DNA of 55,397 nucleotides from Tannerella sp. (GCA_031272155.1 JAISUI010000123.1:1-55397); one strand, 5' to 3'; counted from the first letter of the stretch, positions 45,017 through 54,594 are shown. Translations and numbers: made by a program. Notes: generated from the letters alone by a model not told the origin.

Positions 45017-45871
45017 TTATGGACGGAGAGCGTATTTTACGTTGTCAATCAGCCGGACTTCCCCACAAAACACGGCAATACATCCCACCGGTTCCTTCGA
45101 GTCGTCCCATCGCCGAAGCGGCACAAGACTGCCGCCGTCCACAATTTCATAATATTCCACCCGCAGCAGAGGCTTCATATTCAAGGTATTAATTACCCAA
45201 TTCTTCACTTCCTGCACGGATTTCGCAGGCACAAAGGTACGACTTTCTTTTAATGTAGCAGCAATAATGGGTGCAATTTGACGCTGTTCCGGCGTCAGGC
45301 GAGTATTTCGACTGCTCATGGCCAACCCGTCCGCCTCCCGGACAATCGGACAGGCAATAATTTGCACAGGCAAATTCAACTGGCTCACCATCCGCTTAAT
45401 GACAGCGATTTGCTGAAAATCCTTCTCCCCGAAATACGCCCGATCCGGCTCTACTGCTTCAAACAACTTGCTCACAATGCGAGCAACGCCATCAAAATGA
45501 CCGGGGCGGAACACGCCTTCCATCACTTCAGCAACCGACCCCAAATTGAAAACCCGCTCATCGGTCCCCGCCGGATACATTTCCTGCACCTCCGGTGCAA
45601 AGACATAATCGCAACCGGCCTCTTCCAGCAGAACGCAATCCTTTTCCGGCGTCCGGGGATAGGCGGCCAGATCGCGGGGATCATTAAACTGCGCCGGATT
45701 GACAAAAATGCTAACCACGCAAACGTCATTTTCAGCCATACATTGCCTGACCAAACTCAGATGCCCGTCGTGCAAAGCGCCCATCGTCGGCACAAAACCC
45801 ACGGACTTCCCGGCCTGTTTTTCTGCAGACAGACACTTTTTTAAAGTCTGAATCTTCTCTATAATCTTCAT
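45017..45871 (-). CDS. panC: Pantothenate synthetase PanC
   Basis: A 284-residue enzyme that joins pantoate and beta-alanine with ATP. It has the nucleotidyltransferase HxGH motif in [27 protein letters not shown], the [22 protein letters not shown] block and MSSRNTRL (KMSKS-like). The last part ([15 protein letters not shown]) is typical for Bacteroidota PanC. It is divergent from the glycogen-synthase-like gene; the 195-base gap contains AT-rich sequence and a plus-strand promoter but no clear minus-strand one. Confidence 0.95.
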   Translation of the reverse strand: MKIIEKIQTLKKCLSAEKQAGKSVGFVPTMGALHDGHLSLVRQCMAENDVCVVSIFVNPAQFNDPRDLAAYPRTPEKDCVLLEEAGCDYVFAPEVQEMYPAGTDERVFNLGSVAEVMEGVFRPGHFDGVARIVSKLFEAVEPDRAYFGEKDFQQIAVIKRMVSQLNLPVQIIACPIVREADGLAMSSRNTRLTPEQRQIAPIIAATLKESRTFVPAKSVQEVKNWVINTLNMKPLLRVEYYEIVDGGSLVPLRRWDDSKEPVGCIAVFCGEVRLIDNVKYALRP

Positions 45872-46032
45872 TTTTTACCTCTCGTTTGTTCCGATACTAT
45901 ACTTAAACGGACTGCAAAGCAACAAAATAAATCAGGAAAAAATTACGCTATTAATATATAGACGCATTTATTATATTTATTTTACATTACTTTTTTTAGT
46001 TGAGAATTGATTCTTAACTGATTTTTTTTTAC

Positions 46033-46040
46033 TATCTTTG
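46033..46040 (+). promoter_or_regulatory. -7 box for the GlgA-like/DUF4270/phosphomutase genes
   Basis: TATCTTTG lies 27 bases upstream of the ATG at 46068. TTG triplets occur at 46007 and 46000 but at suboptimal spacing. Confidence 0.5.
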
Positions 46041-46067
46041 TGGTCGTTTTCTGCAAGATATTAAAGA

Positions 46068-46880
46068 ATGGATGGAAAAAAAGTACTATTTATAACTCAA
46101 GAAATCAATCCCTATCTCGTTGGATCAGAGATTGCAACCATTTGTAGAGACCTGCCACAGGGTGTACAGGAATATGGGAAAGAAATCCGAACATTTATGC
46201 CCAAATATGGCTGCATCAATGAGCGAAGGAATCAGTTACACGAAGTAATTCGGCTTTCCGGAATGAATCTGATCATTGACGATACGGATCATCCGCTAAT
46301 CATTAAAGTAGCTTCGATTCAATCCGCCCGTATGCAGGTATATTTCATTGACAATGAGGATTTTTTTCGGCATCGGACGCACGTTTTCGACGAAACCGAA
46401 CAGGGATTTGAAGACAATGACGATCGCGCCATTTTTTATGTGCGCGGAGTGTTTGAAACGACCAAGAAACTGCGCTGGATTCCGGACGTCGTTCATTGTC
46501 ACGGGTGGCTGACGGCATTGGCGCCTCTCTACCTGAAACGGATGTATCACGACGACCCGTGTTTCGCCAAAACCAAAGTCGTTTATTCCATCTATGACAA
46601 TGCGTTTTCCACAACCATCGGCAACAAGCTGCACAAAAAACTGAAACAGGACGGCGCAACCGACAAGGACGTCAAATCCGTTGAAAAACCGGACTTTTAC
46701 GCTTTGACGAAGTTAGCTATCCAGTTTTCGGACGCCGTGATTCAGGGCAGTGCAACCATTGAGCCGCAATTCGTGGAGCATATCCAGAAACACAAGAAGA
46801 AATTCCTTGAATATCAAAATCCTGAAACTTATATTCATACATATAACGAGTTTTATGACTCACTCATCAACTCTAAGTAG
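46068..46880 (+). CDS. Glycogen/starch synthase-like N-terminal domain protein, lacking the C-terminal GT-B half
   Basis: A 270-residue protein related to the N-terminal half of GT5 glycogen/starch synthases. It begins KKVLFITQEINPYLVGSEIATICRDLPQGV, keeps RTFMPKYGCINER and PDVVHCHGWLTALAPLYLKRM, and stops before the domain that carries most ADP-glucose contacts. The KTGG motif near the N-terminus of true GlgA is replaced by LVGS. Canonical synthases have about 480 residues. The gene is intact, with a DUF4270 gene 5 bases downstream, and short proteins of this kind are found in other Bacteroidota as far as I know. It is therefore probably not a normal glycogen synthase, and a regulatory or binding role is possible. 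Confidence 0.84.
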   Translation: MDGKKVLFITQEINPYLVGSEIATICRDLPQGVQEYGKEIRTFMPKYGCINERRNQLHEVIRLSGMNLIIDDTDHPLIIKVASIQSARMQVYFIDNEDFFRHRTHVFDETEQGFEDNDDRAIFYVRGVFETTKKLRWIPDVVHCHGWLTALAPLYLKRMYHDDPCFAKTKVVYSIYDNAFSTTIGNKLHKKLKQDGATDKDVKSVEKPDFYALTKLAIQFSDAVIQGSATIEPQFVEHIQKHKKKFLEYQNPETYIHTYNEFYDSLINSK

Positions 46881-46885
46881 AAACA

Positions 46886-48322
46886 ATGAAAAAAATCCAA
46901 TCATATTTAGTCATTTTAGCCTGCAGTTGCAGCATCATACTGTGTGGATGTAACGATACGATCACACAAGTCGGTATCTCTATCCAGCCGGAGGAAGATA
47001 AAATCACCATCTATTCGGATACGTTCCAAATGACTCTTTCACCGGTAAAAGCGGACTCGATCTACGCCAAAACGCATAACGCATACCTTGGCGATATCTA
47101 TGACCCTGTTTACGGGCAGATTAAGGCCGACTATCTGAACCAGTTTTATTGCGAGGAAAACTTTCAGTTTTCCTATACGCCCCAGGATGGAATCATAGAC
47201 TCCGTTACGTACTACATCGTTTTTTCCACCTGGAATAACGATCCGTTCAATCCGATGCAAATCAGCATTTATCCGGTCAATAAATCGTTGGCTAAAGTAT
47301 TTTACACGAATATCAATCCCGAAGATTATTGCGATATGAGTAAACCGCTGGCATCAAAGGCTTTTTCGGTATATAACTGTCCGATTGTAGATTCGGTGGC
47401 TGTAGCTCAAATATCTGAGACAGAATATTCTTATAAATATTACCGACAACTGAAAGTGCGCCTGCCGCTTGAGTTCGGACAACGGATCTATGACGAAACG
47501 ATCAATAATCCCTCGTCGTTCCACAACCAGGAATCCTTCAACCAATTCCTGCCGGGATTTTATATCACAACCGACTATGGAAGCGGCACGCTGCTGCATG
47601 TGGATCAAAAGGGCTTTTATATTGATTATCACTATACGGTGCTGTCGTCCGAAGAAACAGATTCCGTCATCCCCGTTTCCCAAGTCTTCCTCTCGACCAA
47701 GGACGTTATCCAGATGAATCATTTCCAAAACATTGGAGTAGAGCCATTGCTGAACGATAATGACGACTATGTATATCTGCAGACACCTGCAGCCGTCTTT
47801 GCGCGGCTGACGATTCCGGCTGCCGATATCCTTAAACTCACAGAGGATCGGATTGTTAATAATTTCACCCTTGACATCCGATTTATGCCCTCGGAAGATG
47901 CGACTTACGCATTATCTCCCCCACCCTACCTGCTGCTGTTGCCGGAAGATTCCCTCCATTCGTTCTTTGAAAACGAATACGTGGAAGATTATGTAACAAG
48001 CTATATTTCAACGGACGGGAGCCATCCACAGGTTACAAGTGCAGGTTATAATGCGTATTCGCGAACTTATACTTTTTATAATATGTCCAACTTGTTGGCC
48101 ATGCAATACCTGACTGCGCCGGATGAAGACCTGCGAATGATACTCGTACCTGTAAACAGGGAAGTGCGAAGTAGCAGCAGCAGCAGCAGTTATTATTATT
48201 CATCTACGTCCTATTCCACCAGCGCCATCAGCCATTACCTGCCGCCTTCAGGGGTAAAATTGCGCAAAGACAAGGAAGAATATTTAAAAGTCGTTGTCCT
48301 GTCAAGTAAATACAGTAAGTAA
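46886..48322 (+). CDS. DUF4270 family lipoprotein
   Basis: A 478-residue lipoprotein with lipobox ILCGC (Cys22). The body shows DUF4270 features (NAYLGDIYDPVYGQIKADYLNQFY early in the mature protein and repeated beta-strand-rich segments with EDYVTSYIS). DUF4270 occurs in Bacteroidota and its function is unknown to me. Close to the C-terminus it has a run of Ser and Tyr (SSSSSSSYYYSS) from a triplet repeat in the DNA. It follows the GlgA-like gene by 5 bases and precedes the phosphomutase by 31, suggesting co-transcription. Confidence 0.83.
   Translation: MKKIQSYLVILACSCSIILCGCNDTITQVGISIQPEEDKITIYSDTFQMTLSPVKADSIYAKTHNAYLGDIYDPVYGQIKADYLNQFYCEENFQFSYTPQDGIIDSVTYYIVFSTWNNDPFNPMQISIYPVNKSLAKVFYTNINPEDYCDMSKPLASKAFSVYNCPIVDSVAVAQISETEYSYKYYRQLKVRLPLEFGQRIYDETINNPSSFHNQESFNQFLPGFYITTDYGSGTLLHVDQKGFYIDYHYTVLSSEETDSVIPVSQVFLSTKDVIQMNHFQNIGVEPLLNDNDDYVYLQTPAAVFARLTIPAADILKLTEDRIVNNFTLDIRFMPSEDATYALSPPPYLLLLPEDSLHSFFENEYVEDYVTSYISTDGSHPQVTSAGYNAYSRTYTFYNMSNLLAMQYLTAPDEDLRMILVPVNREVRSSSSSSSYYYSSTSYSTSAISHYLPPSGVKLRKDKEEYLKVVVLSSKYSK
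48173..48199 (+). repeat. In-frame triplet microsatellite in the DUF4270 gene
   Basis: Five AGC units (48173-48187) are followed by AGT and then TAT repeats, coding for a Ser run and a Tyr run. Being a multiple of three, a copy change would lengthen or shorten the run without shifting the frame. Confidence 0.7.
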
Positions 48323-48353
48323 AATATATCAATACAAAAAAAGGAGTAAGACT

Positions 48354-50105
48354 ATGAAAGATGATGAATTATTGGAATCCGTTAAAAAGAAAGCGCGTAT
48401 CTGGTTAGGACCTGAATACGACGAAAATACCCGTTCGCAAGTGCAAGCCATGCTCGACAAAGAAGACCCTGCCGAACTGATCGAATCGTTTTATAAAGAC
48501 CTTGAATTTGGCACCGGCGGATTGCGAGGAATCATGGGCGCAGGCAGTAATCGAATGAATATCTACACGGTAGGCGCAGCAACGCAAGGACTGTCCAACT
48601 ACCTGCTGAAAGAATTTGCCCATAAAGAACAGGTCAAAGTAGTTGTCGGTCATGATTGCCGAAATAACAGCCGCATGTTTGCTGAAATATCCGCCGATAT
48701 ATTTTCGGCGAACGGCATTCAGGTTTACCTGTTCGACGCACTTCGCCCGACGCCCGAAATATCCTATACCATCCGAAAACTTGGCTGCCAGAGCGGTATC
48801 ATCCTGACGGCTTCCCATAACCCGAAAGAATACAATGGCTATAAAGCCTACTGGGAAGACGGCGCACAAATGATCGCCCCGCATGATAAAAATACAATTG
48901 CCGAAGTGAATAAAATCCGTAATGCCGGCGAAATCAAATTCAAACCGAAAAAAGAACTGATTACCATCATCGGAAAAGAAATAGACGAGCAGTATATCAG
49001 CGACTTGAAAACAATTTCGCTTTCTTCGGGAATCATTAAGCGTTATAACGATACAAAAATTGTCTATACGCCGATCCATGGCACGGGCGTACGCCTGATT
49101 CCGGAAGCATTACAGGCCTACGGATTTACAAACATCATCCATGTGGATGAACAGGACGTGGTCAGCGGCGATTTCCCGACCGTCGTTTCGCCCAATCCCG
49201 AAGAACCGGCCGCCCTCGCTATGGCCGTAGAAAAAGCAAAAGCGACAGACGCCGAATTAGTGCTGGCGTCCGACCCTGACGCCGACCGCGTAGGCGCCGC
49301 CGTGAAAAACGACGCCGGCGAATGGATGCTCTTGAACGGAAATCAAACTGCGCTACTGTTTGTGTATTACCTGATTACGCGATGGAAAGAACTCGGCAAA
49401 CTGAAAGGAAACGAATACATCGTCAAGACGATTGTCACCACCGAAACGATCCGCACCATCGCTGAACGCAATCATGTGGAGTTGTTCGATGTTTACACTG
49501 GTTTCAAATGGATTGCCGATATCATGCGCAAGCAGGAAGGCAAGAAAACATATATCGGCGGCGGAGAAGAAAGTTACGGTTTCCTGTGCGAGGATTTTGT
49601 GCGCGACAAAGACGCTGTTTCCGCCTGTTGTATCTTAGCCGAAATGGCTGTCTATGCAAAAGAACAGGGTTTGTCGCTCTACCAGTTGCTGCGAAAAATC
49701 TATCTTGAGTACGGCTATTCCAAAGAAGTCAATATCTCAGTTGTCAAACAGGGAAAAAGCGGCGCCGACGAAATTGAAGCGATGATGAAACAATACCGCG
49801 AACATCCGCCGGTAGAGATCGGCGGCTCGAAAGTGACCCTGATCTACGATTATGCGTCGCTTAAAGGCCTTAGCCTCACGGACAATGAAGAGTTTTCGCT
49901 GAACATGCCAACGACGTCCAACGTATTGCAATACTTTACGGAAAACGGCACCAAGATTTCCATCCGGCCGTCGGGCACTGAGCCGAAAATCAAGTTCTAC
50001 TGCGAAGTGCACACCGACGTGAAAAACGCCGAACAATTGGACCTTGCCGAGCAGACCGCTTTGGAAAAAGTGGCATTAATCAAACAATCTCTGGGAATAG
50101 CCTGA
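48354..50105 (+). CDS. Phosphoglucomutase/phosphomannomutase family enzyme
   Basis: A 583-residue alpha-D-phosphohexomutase. Four domains are visible by motif: ILTASHNPKEYNGYK with the phosphoserine, the metal loop ASDPDADRVG, the sugar-specificity loop GGEESYGF and the phosphate-binding RPSGTEPKIKFY. It interconverts glucose/mannose 1- and 6-phosphates, feeding nucleotide-sugar or glycogen metabolism. The ATG at 48354 is preferred because AAGGAG (48341-48346) lies 7 bases upstream; the longer ORF extends into DUF4270. Its context beside a GlgA-like gene hints at glucose 1-phosphate metabolism. Confidence 0.94.
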   Translation: MKDDELLESVKKKARIWLGPEYDENTRSQVQAMLDKEDPAELIESFYKDLEFGTGGLRGIMGAGSNRMNIYTVGAATQGLSNYLLKEFAHKEQVKVVVGHDCRNNSRMFAEISADIFSANGIQVYLFDALRPTPEISYTIRKLGCQSGIILTASHNPKEYNGYKAYWEDGAQMIAPHDKNTIAEVNKIRNAGEIKFKPKKELITIIGKEIDEQYISDLKTISLSSGIIKRYNDTKIVYTPIHGTGVRLIPEALQAYGFTNIIHVDEQDVVSGDFPTVVSPNPEEPAALAMAVEKAKATDAELVLASDPDADRVGAAVKNDAGEWMLLNGNQTALLFVYYLITRWKELGKLKGNEYIVKTIVTTETIRTIAERNHVELFDVYTGFKWIADIMRKQEGKKTYIGGGEESYGFLCEDFVRDKDAVSACCILAEMAVYAKEQGLSLYQLLRKIYLEYGYSKEVNISVVKQGKSGADEIEAMMKQYREHPPVEIGGSKVTLIYDYASLKGLSLTDNEEFSLNMPTTSNVLQYFTENGTKISIRPSGTEPKIKFYCEVHTDVKNAEQLDLAEQTALEKVALIKQSLGIA

Positions 50106-50119
50106 CACCGGGCTATTCC
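50094..50119. terminator. Terminator-like hairpin between convergent genes
   Basis: GGAATAGCC (50094-50102) and GGCTATTCC (50111-50119) form a perfect 9-bp stem around TGACACCG. The phosphomutase stop codon (TGA) sits in the loop. The U-rich tail (TTCATTGCTTTT) is weak, so efficiency is uncertain. Confidence 0.6.
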
Positions 50120-50154
50120 TTCATTGCTTTTCTGACGTCGCCGCAAAGCGCGCG

Positions 50155-51807
50155 TTATAATTCTTCGTAAATAAAAGGAAGTTCACCATTAACCGGACAA
50201 CTCACGACGTTATCCATATACATTTTCCCGTCTATCTGTCGCAGAGTATAAGCGATGATGCGGCAATTGGCAAAATTGACCGGAGGACGTTTGATTACGC
50301 TGGGATTCACCTGATTTAGGTCAATGGTTTTTGTATCAATGGAATAGGAACGTTCCTCCTGCTTACCTTCCTTTATGGAACCAAGCGAAACGCCTGTGCG
50401 CGGATCGCCTTCAGGCAGGGCATAAGTCGCCACATTTTTATGAGGATAAGCATCATTGGCGACATAGCCGAGCGGCGTATCATCATAGTCCGGCAATAAC
50501 TGACGATACAGGAGATTGTCTTCAACTATAAACGCATAGATGGCATAATTCCCTGTTTTGGAGGGTTTTACTTTAATAGTAAAATCAATAACGCCATTCT
50601 GCACTTTGGAATTGACCGCAATTCCAGTCAAAGCCGGATATTTCGTTGTCAACGTCGTCAATACTTCCGCTATCTTGGTTGTATTGTAATTGCGGATAAT
50701 ATAGTTATAGTCATAATTCAGATCCACAGTAGCTCTCGGAAAGCCTTCTTCCGGACACAAGTCATTCGCAATGTCATAAATAGCCCCTCCCAGTGCGCTA
50801 CGACACTGTCCTTCCCTGTCACTAAACAGATGGAAAGACAGATGATAAACTTCCGGTTTATCCTGCACGACCGATGTAATCGTCTGTTCAAGACGCGGGC
50901 AGTTAGGGCATATCGTACTCGTAAACTGCATAATGAGGTGATGCTTGTAGAAGGAATATTTCACTGACGTAGCGCTAAGGCGGACTTCATTGGATTTCAG
51001 GCCGTCGTATTCGGCGTAAAACGTATAATTCCCGGCCTCATCCGTCCGGAAGATATTGTTTTCAAGAAGGATATCCCCGCCGGATGATTTCAGGTAGATC
51101 GCGGCCTCGGAGGTTACCTGCTCGCCGTCGGCCGTAACAATAAACGAAGTCTGATCGTCACCATTGGCTTTAATCGTCTCTTTTACAGCTGAAAACGCCA
51201 CAGTAATGGCCTCGGCTTCCACCTTGACCGTATCCGACCGGCCGCCGTCGTAAGTTGCATAAAAACTATAGACGCCGGCTTCCTTTGTCTTGAAAGAATC
51301 GGCATCCAGCGTCGCGCTTGACCCGCCGACACAATTAATAACAGCCGACTGCGTCACATCATTGCCCTCGGACAAAACAGAAAAATGCACTGCTTCCCGG
51401 TTGTTCGCCTTGATCCTGTCCGCGCTCGCAGACAACGACACGGCGACGGTCGCCGCCTCAACGACGATCTCATTGGACGTTGCATCCTGATAGGTGGCAT
51501 AAAACGTATAGGAAGCCGCAGTATCCGTCAGGAAATAATCGTTTTTCAAGGGAACGGTATCGCCTTTCATCAATAAAGAATACGACGACGTAAGTTCCTG
51601 TCCATCAGCCGTTATTGTAAACCGAACGGTATCCCTTCCATTGGCTTTGATAGCCGTTCTGCTGGCTGTCAGAACCAATTCTACCGGAGTTTCCGGATTC
51701 GGATTCGGATCCGGCCCCGGATCGGGATTATTTCTGTCGCATCCCATCCATTGGAAAGCAAACAGAGCCAGCAAAACATAAAATCCATATCTTTGTTTTT
51801 GTTTCAT
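50155..51807 (-). CDS. Omp28-like lipoprotein with three Ig-like repeats and CPNC motif
   Basis: A 550-residue lipoprotein with lipobox MGC (Cys23) and a Pro/Asp/Asn-rich linker (24-42). Three tandem Ig-like repeats of about 78 residues follow (roughly 41-119, 120-198 and 199-280), each with an IKANGRD/IKANNRE/IKANGDD element and a closing YTFYATY-like strand. The C-terminal half (280-550) is Omp28-like with a thioredoxin-fold start, QFTSTICPNCPRLEQ (Cys300, Cys303). A thiol or surface-adhesive role is inferred. The start at 51807 is chosen because the ORF-track start (51936) is at or upstream of the promoter. Confidence 0.83.
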   Translation of the reverse strand: MKQKQRYGFYVLLALFAFQWMGCDRNNPDPGPDPNPNPETPVELVLTASRTAIKANGRDTVRFTITADGQELTSSYSLLMKGDTVPLKNDYFLTDTAASYTFYATYQDATSNEIVVEAATVAVSLSASADRIKANNREAVHFSVLSEGNDVTQSAVINCVGGSSATLDADSFKTKEAGVYSFYATYDGGRSDTVKVEAEAITVAFSAVKETIKANGDDQTSFIVTADGEQVTSEAAIYLKSSGGDILLENNIFRTDEAGNYTFYAEYDGLKSNEVRLSATSVKYSFYKHHLIMQFTSTICPNCPRLEQTITSVVQDKPEVYHLSFHLFSDREGQCRSALGGAIYDIANDLCPEEGFPRATVDLNYDYNYIIRNYNTTKIAEVLTTLTTKYPALTGIAVNSKVQNGVIDFTIKVKPSKTGNYAIYAFIVEDNLLYRQLLPDYDDTPLGYVANDAYPHKNVATYALPEGDPRTGVSLGSIKEGKQEERSYSIDTKTIDLNQVNPSVIKRPPVNFANCRIIAYTLRQIDGKMYMDNVVSCPVNGELPFIYEEL

Positions 51808-51905
51808 ACGTACATTAATAATATAATAAATAATCAATTCATTACAGCCTTCGCAAACCCTTTGCCAACGCCTGTCGAATCTCAAACAATGCCTGTTTGA
51901 GGCCA

Positions 51906-51936
51906 CAAAGGTAGGGCTTTCGCAACAAATTTTCAA
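51906..51936 (-). promoter_or_regulatory. Promoter for the Omp28-like gene
   Basis: Minus-strand -7 TACCTTTG (51906-51913) with a TTG -33 half-site (51934-51936) at 20-base spacing. The transcript would begin about 93 bases upstream of the ATG at 51807. Confidence 0.55.
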
Positions 51937-51988
51937 CCATAATAATCTTAAAAATTATGGAATCGTGCATTTCTTTGCAAAAAAGATA

Positions 51989-51996
51989 TATATTTG
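51989..51996 (+). promoter_or_regulatory. -7 box for the DUF5106/thioredoxin gene
   Basis: TATATTTG lies 21 bases before the ATG at 52018. No -33 element at standard spacing. Together with the opposite promoter it fills the divergent 51808-52017 region. Confidence 0.55.
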
Positions 51997-52017
51997 CAGC
52001 AACGTAATGAATGAAAG

Positions 52018-53028
52018 ATGATGAAACGGTTCTTTTGGAATAAAAAAAAATCTTTGTTTATCAACACATTATCCGCCATTATGATTGGTGGAGGGTTTGT
52101 CATGTGCCTCTCGCTTACGGGCTGCAAACCATCTTCTACCGGCAAAACAGACCCTCCGCCGACGACATTCACCTTTTCACTGCCGACGATCCCCGACATC
52201 CTCACTGATCCGACGGATCGCGCCAATTACCTTGCCAACCATTACTGGGATCGGTTTCCGTTCGCCGACACCATCCTGGCCACGGAGCCGAATACGGAAC
52301 AACTCTTTGTGGACTACATAGATATTCTGACTTATGCAAGTACAGGGCAAGCCGAACAGTCCATCCGCAACATGCTGGAGCACACCCAAAAAGAAGAAAG
52401 CGGACGCACATGGAGACATTTCCTCTCCCTGTTTGAAAAATACCTGGACGATCCCAATTCGCCCTATCGTAACGAAACGCTTTATATCCCCGTGGTAATG
52501 TCCATCCTGTCCCGGAGCAATTTGGACGAAGCGGAAAGAGACCGCACCCGCGAACAGTTGTCCATGATGATGAAAAACAGGCCGGAATATCTTGCCACCG
52601 ACTTTGTCTATACGCTTGCAAACGGAAAAACGGGACAACTGTACGACATTCAGGCGGACTTTCTCATCCTGTTGTTCTATAATCCGGACTGTCATAACTG
52701 TGCGGAAACCGTCACCGCACTGAAAACATCGCCCGTAATACGGGAATTACTTGCTAAAAAAACACTTGCCATTTTAGCTTTCTATCCCGACCAGGACATG
52801 GACAGCTGGAAAAAACACCGGTCTGACATTCCATCCAACTGGATTAACGGGTATGATGCGGAAACAAAAGTAAAAAACGACGGCCTGTACGAACTCCGGG
52901 CAATTCCGACACTTTACCTTTTAAATAAAGAGAAACGGGTTTTGCTCAAAGATGCTAATTTTACACAATTAGAGAACCTTCTAAGGTATCCGGAACACAT
53001 CAATGACTCGGTACAAAAAGCCAATTAA
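52018..53028 (+). CDS. DUF5106/thioredoxin-fold lipoprotein
   Basis: A 336-residue lipoprotein with lipobox LSLTGC (Cys36). Residues about 60-200 match DUF5106 (ILTDPTDRANYLANHYWDRFPFADT), and the C-terminal part is a thioredoxin-like domain with NPDCHNCAET (a CxxC pair), a strand LAILAFYPDQDMDSW and the cis-Pro region LRAIPTLYLLNKEK. It probably works in the periplasm or at the outer membrane as a thiol reductase or disulfide handler. It is 6 bases upstream of a sigma factor gene, so it is likely co-transcribed with the ECF/FecR/SusC set. Confidence 0.87.
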   Translation: MMKRFFWNKKKSLFINTLSAIMIGGGFVMCLSLTGCKPSSTGKTDPPPTTFTFSLPTIPDILTDPTDRANYLANHYWDRFPFADTILATEPNTEQLFVDYIDILTYASTGQAEQSIRNMLEHTQKEESGRTWRHFLSLFEKYLDDPNSPYRNETLYIPVVMSILSRSNLDEAERDRTREQLSMMMKNRPEYLATDFVYTLANGKTGQLYDIQADFLILLFYNPDCHNCAETVTALKTSPVIRELLAKKTLAILAFYPDQDMDSWKKHRSDIPSNWINGYDAETKVKNDGLYELRAIPTLYLLNKEKRVLLKDANFTQLENLLRYPEHINDSVQKAN

Positions 53029-53034
53029 GGAAAT

Positions 53035-53586
53035 ATGGATAGCGCCAATGACTTGAAAATATTCAATCAGATGTATGCGGAGTACCGAACACGCTTCATA
53101 CGATTTGCCTATACATACGTTCGCGATACGGCTGCCGCTGAAGACATTACGGCCGATGCATTCGTGCACTACTGGGAAAACCGCGCTTCGCTGCAGCCGG
53201 ACACCAATCCGCCGGCCTACGTGCTGGGCGTCATCAAAAACAAATGCTTGAATCACCTGCAACACCTCCGGGTGCGCGAAACCGTCGAAAAAGAACTGCA
53301 AAACCATGCGGAATGGGAACTTCGTACACGAGTGGAAATGCTGGAAGCATGTAATCCGGAGGAACTTTTTGTAGCTGAAATCCAGGATATTGTCAAACAC
53401 ACGCTGGCAAAACTGCCGGCGCGGACACGGCAAATATTCACCATGAGCCGCAACGAAAACATGCCATACAACGAAATCGCCACAAAAACGAACATGACGC
53501 CAAAAGGCGTGGAGTTCCATATTTCCAAAGCGCTTAAAGCGCTGCGAAACAGCCTTAAAGATTACATGACCATACTTTTTCTGTAA
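53035..53586 (+). CDS. ECF RNA polymerase sigma factor
   Basis: A 183-residue sigma-70 family ECF factor. Region 2 is AYTYVRDTAAAEDITADAFVHYWENR and region 4 LPARTRQIFTMSRNENMPYNEIATKTNMTPKGVEFHISKALKAL. It should be held by the FecR-like protein encoded downstream and released by signal from the SusC STN domain. It is followed by FecR after 66 bases. Confidence 0.92.
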   Translation: MDSANDLKIFNQMYAEYRTRFIRFAYTYVRDTAAAEDITADAFVHYWENRASLQPDTNPPAYVLGVIKNKCLNHLQHLRVRETVEKELQNHAEWELRTRVEMLEACNPEELFVAEIQDIVKHTLAKLPARTRQIFTMSRNENMPYNEIATKTNMTPKGVEFHISKALKALRNSLKDYMTILFL

Positions 53587-53652
53587 TTTTTTTTGCTTTT
53601 TCGCTAGGGATGTCGCTCGCTGAACAAATATATAAATTGAACAGGATAAAAA

Positions 53653-54594
53653 ATGGATAAAGAAATTTTATACAGGTTTTTTAATGGAACGGCTTCGCAC
53701 AGCGAAGAAGAGCAGGTTCGCCGCTGGATAGAATCCTCGGAGGCAAACCGCAAAACCTTGCTTGAAGAGCGCAAATTGTTTGACATGGCGCTCTTGCACA
53801 CCCCCGTCGCCAACGGCGGCCAAATCGCCCGTTTGACGGCGCGTGTGATCCCGATCCTGAAAGAAACCGCCAAGATAGCGGCTGTTGTAGCAATCGCTGT
53901 TACAATCAGTTATCTGCTGATGCACAACCGGAACGAGTCGAAAACGACCGAACCGTTGGCCATGCAAACGATTTCCGTTCCTGCGGGACAACGGATCAAC
54001 CTGACGCTGCCCGACAATAGTTCCGTATGGCTAAATGCCGGCACTACAGTGCGTTACAATACCGGTTTCGGCACGACCAACCGGCAGTTGGATTTATCCG
54101 GCGAAGCCAGCCTCGAAGTGACGAAAAACGAGCATCTCCCCTTTATCGTTCAGACAGGCGATATCAGGGTGGAAGTCACAGGAACGCACTTCAACGTGCG
54201 GGCTTATGACAACGACCAGGATGTGAAAGTAGCGCTTATGGAAGGATCGGTGAGTATTTCGGCGGCAAACAGGACAGTCCGGCTGTCGCCCGGAGAAATG
54301 GCGCTTTACAACAGAACGTCGCATAAACTCGACGTCCTCTCCGACGCAGTCGCAGATGCAAGCGAATGGATAAACAACCGGATTGTGTTCAGGGGCGAAA
54401 CCTTTGAACAGATCGTCCGGACGCTGGAACGCCACTTCGACGTGAAAGTGATTTTCCGGGATGACCGGATAAAAAACAGCCGGTTTACCGGCGAGTTTGT
54501 GAACAATGAACGCGTTGAAGAAATCTTCCGCATTATGTCGGCCGGTAAGAAATTCCGGTACCGGATCAATGGGAACGAAATAGAAATTTATTAA
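53653..54594 (+). CDS. FecR-family anti-sigma factor
   Basis: A 313-residue inner-membrane regulator with a short cytoplasmic N-terminus, one transmembrane helix (about 73-91), a periplasmic FecR domain (ISVPAGQRINLTLPDNSSVWLNAGTTV and VEVTGTHFNVRAY) and a DUF4974-like C-terminus (VFRGETFEQIVRTLERHFDV). It matches the first FecR in the window but is shorter and divergent, so it likely pairs with its own sigma and receptor. Confidence 0.92.
   Translation: MDKEILYRFFNGTASHSEEEQVRRWIESSEANRKTLLEERKLFDMALLHTPVANGGQIARLTARVIPILKETAKIAAVVAIAVTISYLLMHNRNESKTTEPLAMQTISVPAGQRINLTLPDNSSVWLNAGTTVRYNTGFGTTNRQLDLSGEASLEVTKNEHLPFIVQTGDIRVEVTGTHFNVRAYDNDQDVKVALMEGSVSISAANRTVRLSPGEMALYNRTSHKLDVLSDAVADASEWINNRIVFRGETFEQIVRTLERHFDVKVIFRDDRIKNSRFTGEFVNNERVEEIFRIMSAGKKFRYRINGNEIEIY

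Noticed and set aside
48173-48199. Possible CRISPR-like or tandem repeat array
   Set aside because: Only a triplet microsatellite inside a coding region; no spaced direct repeats or cas genes occur in the window.
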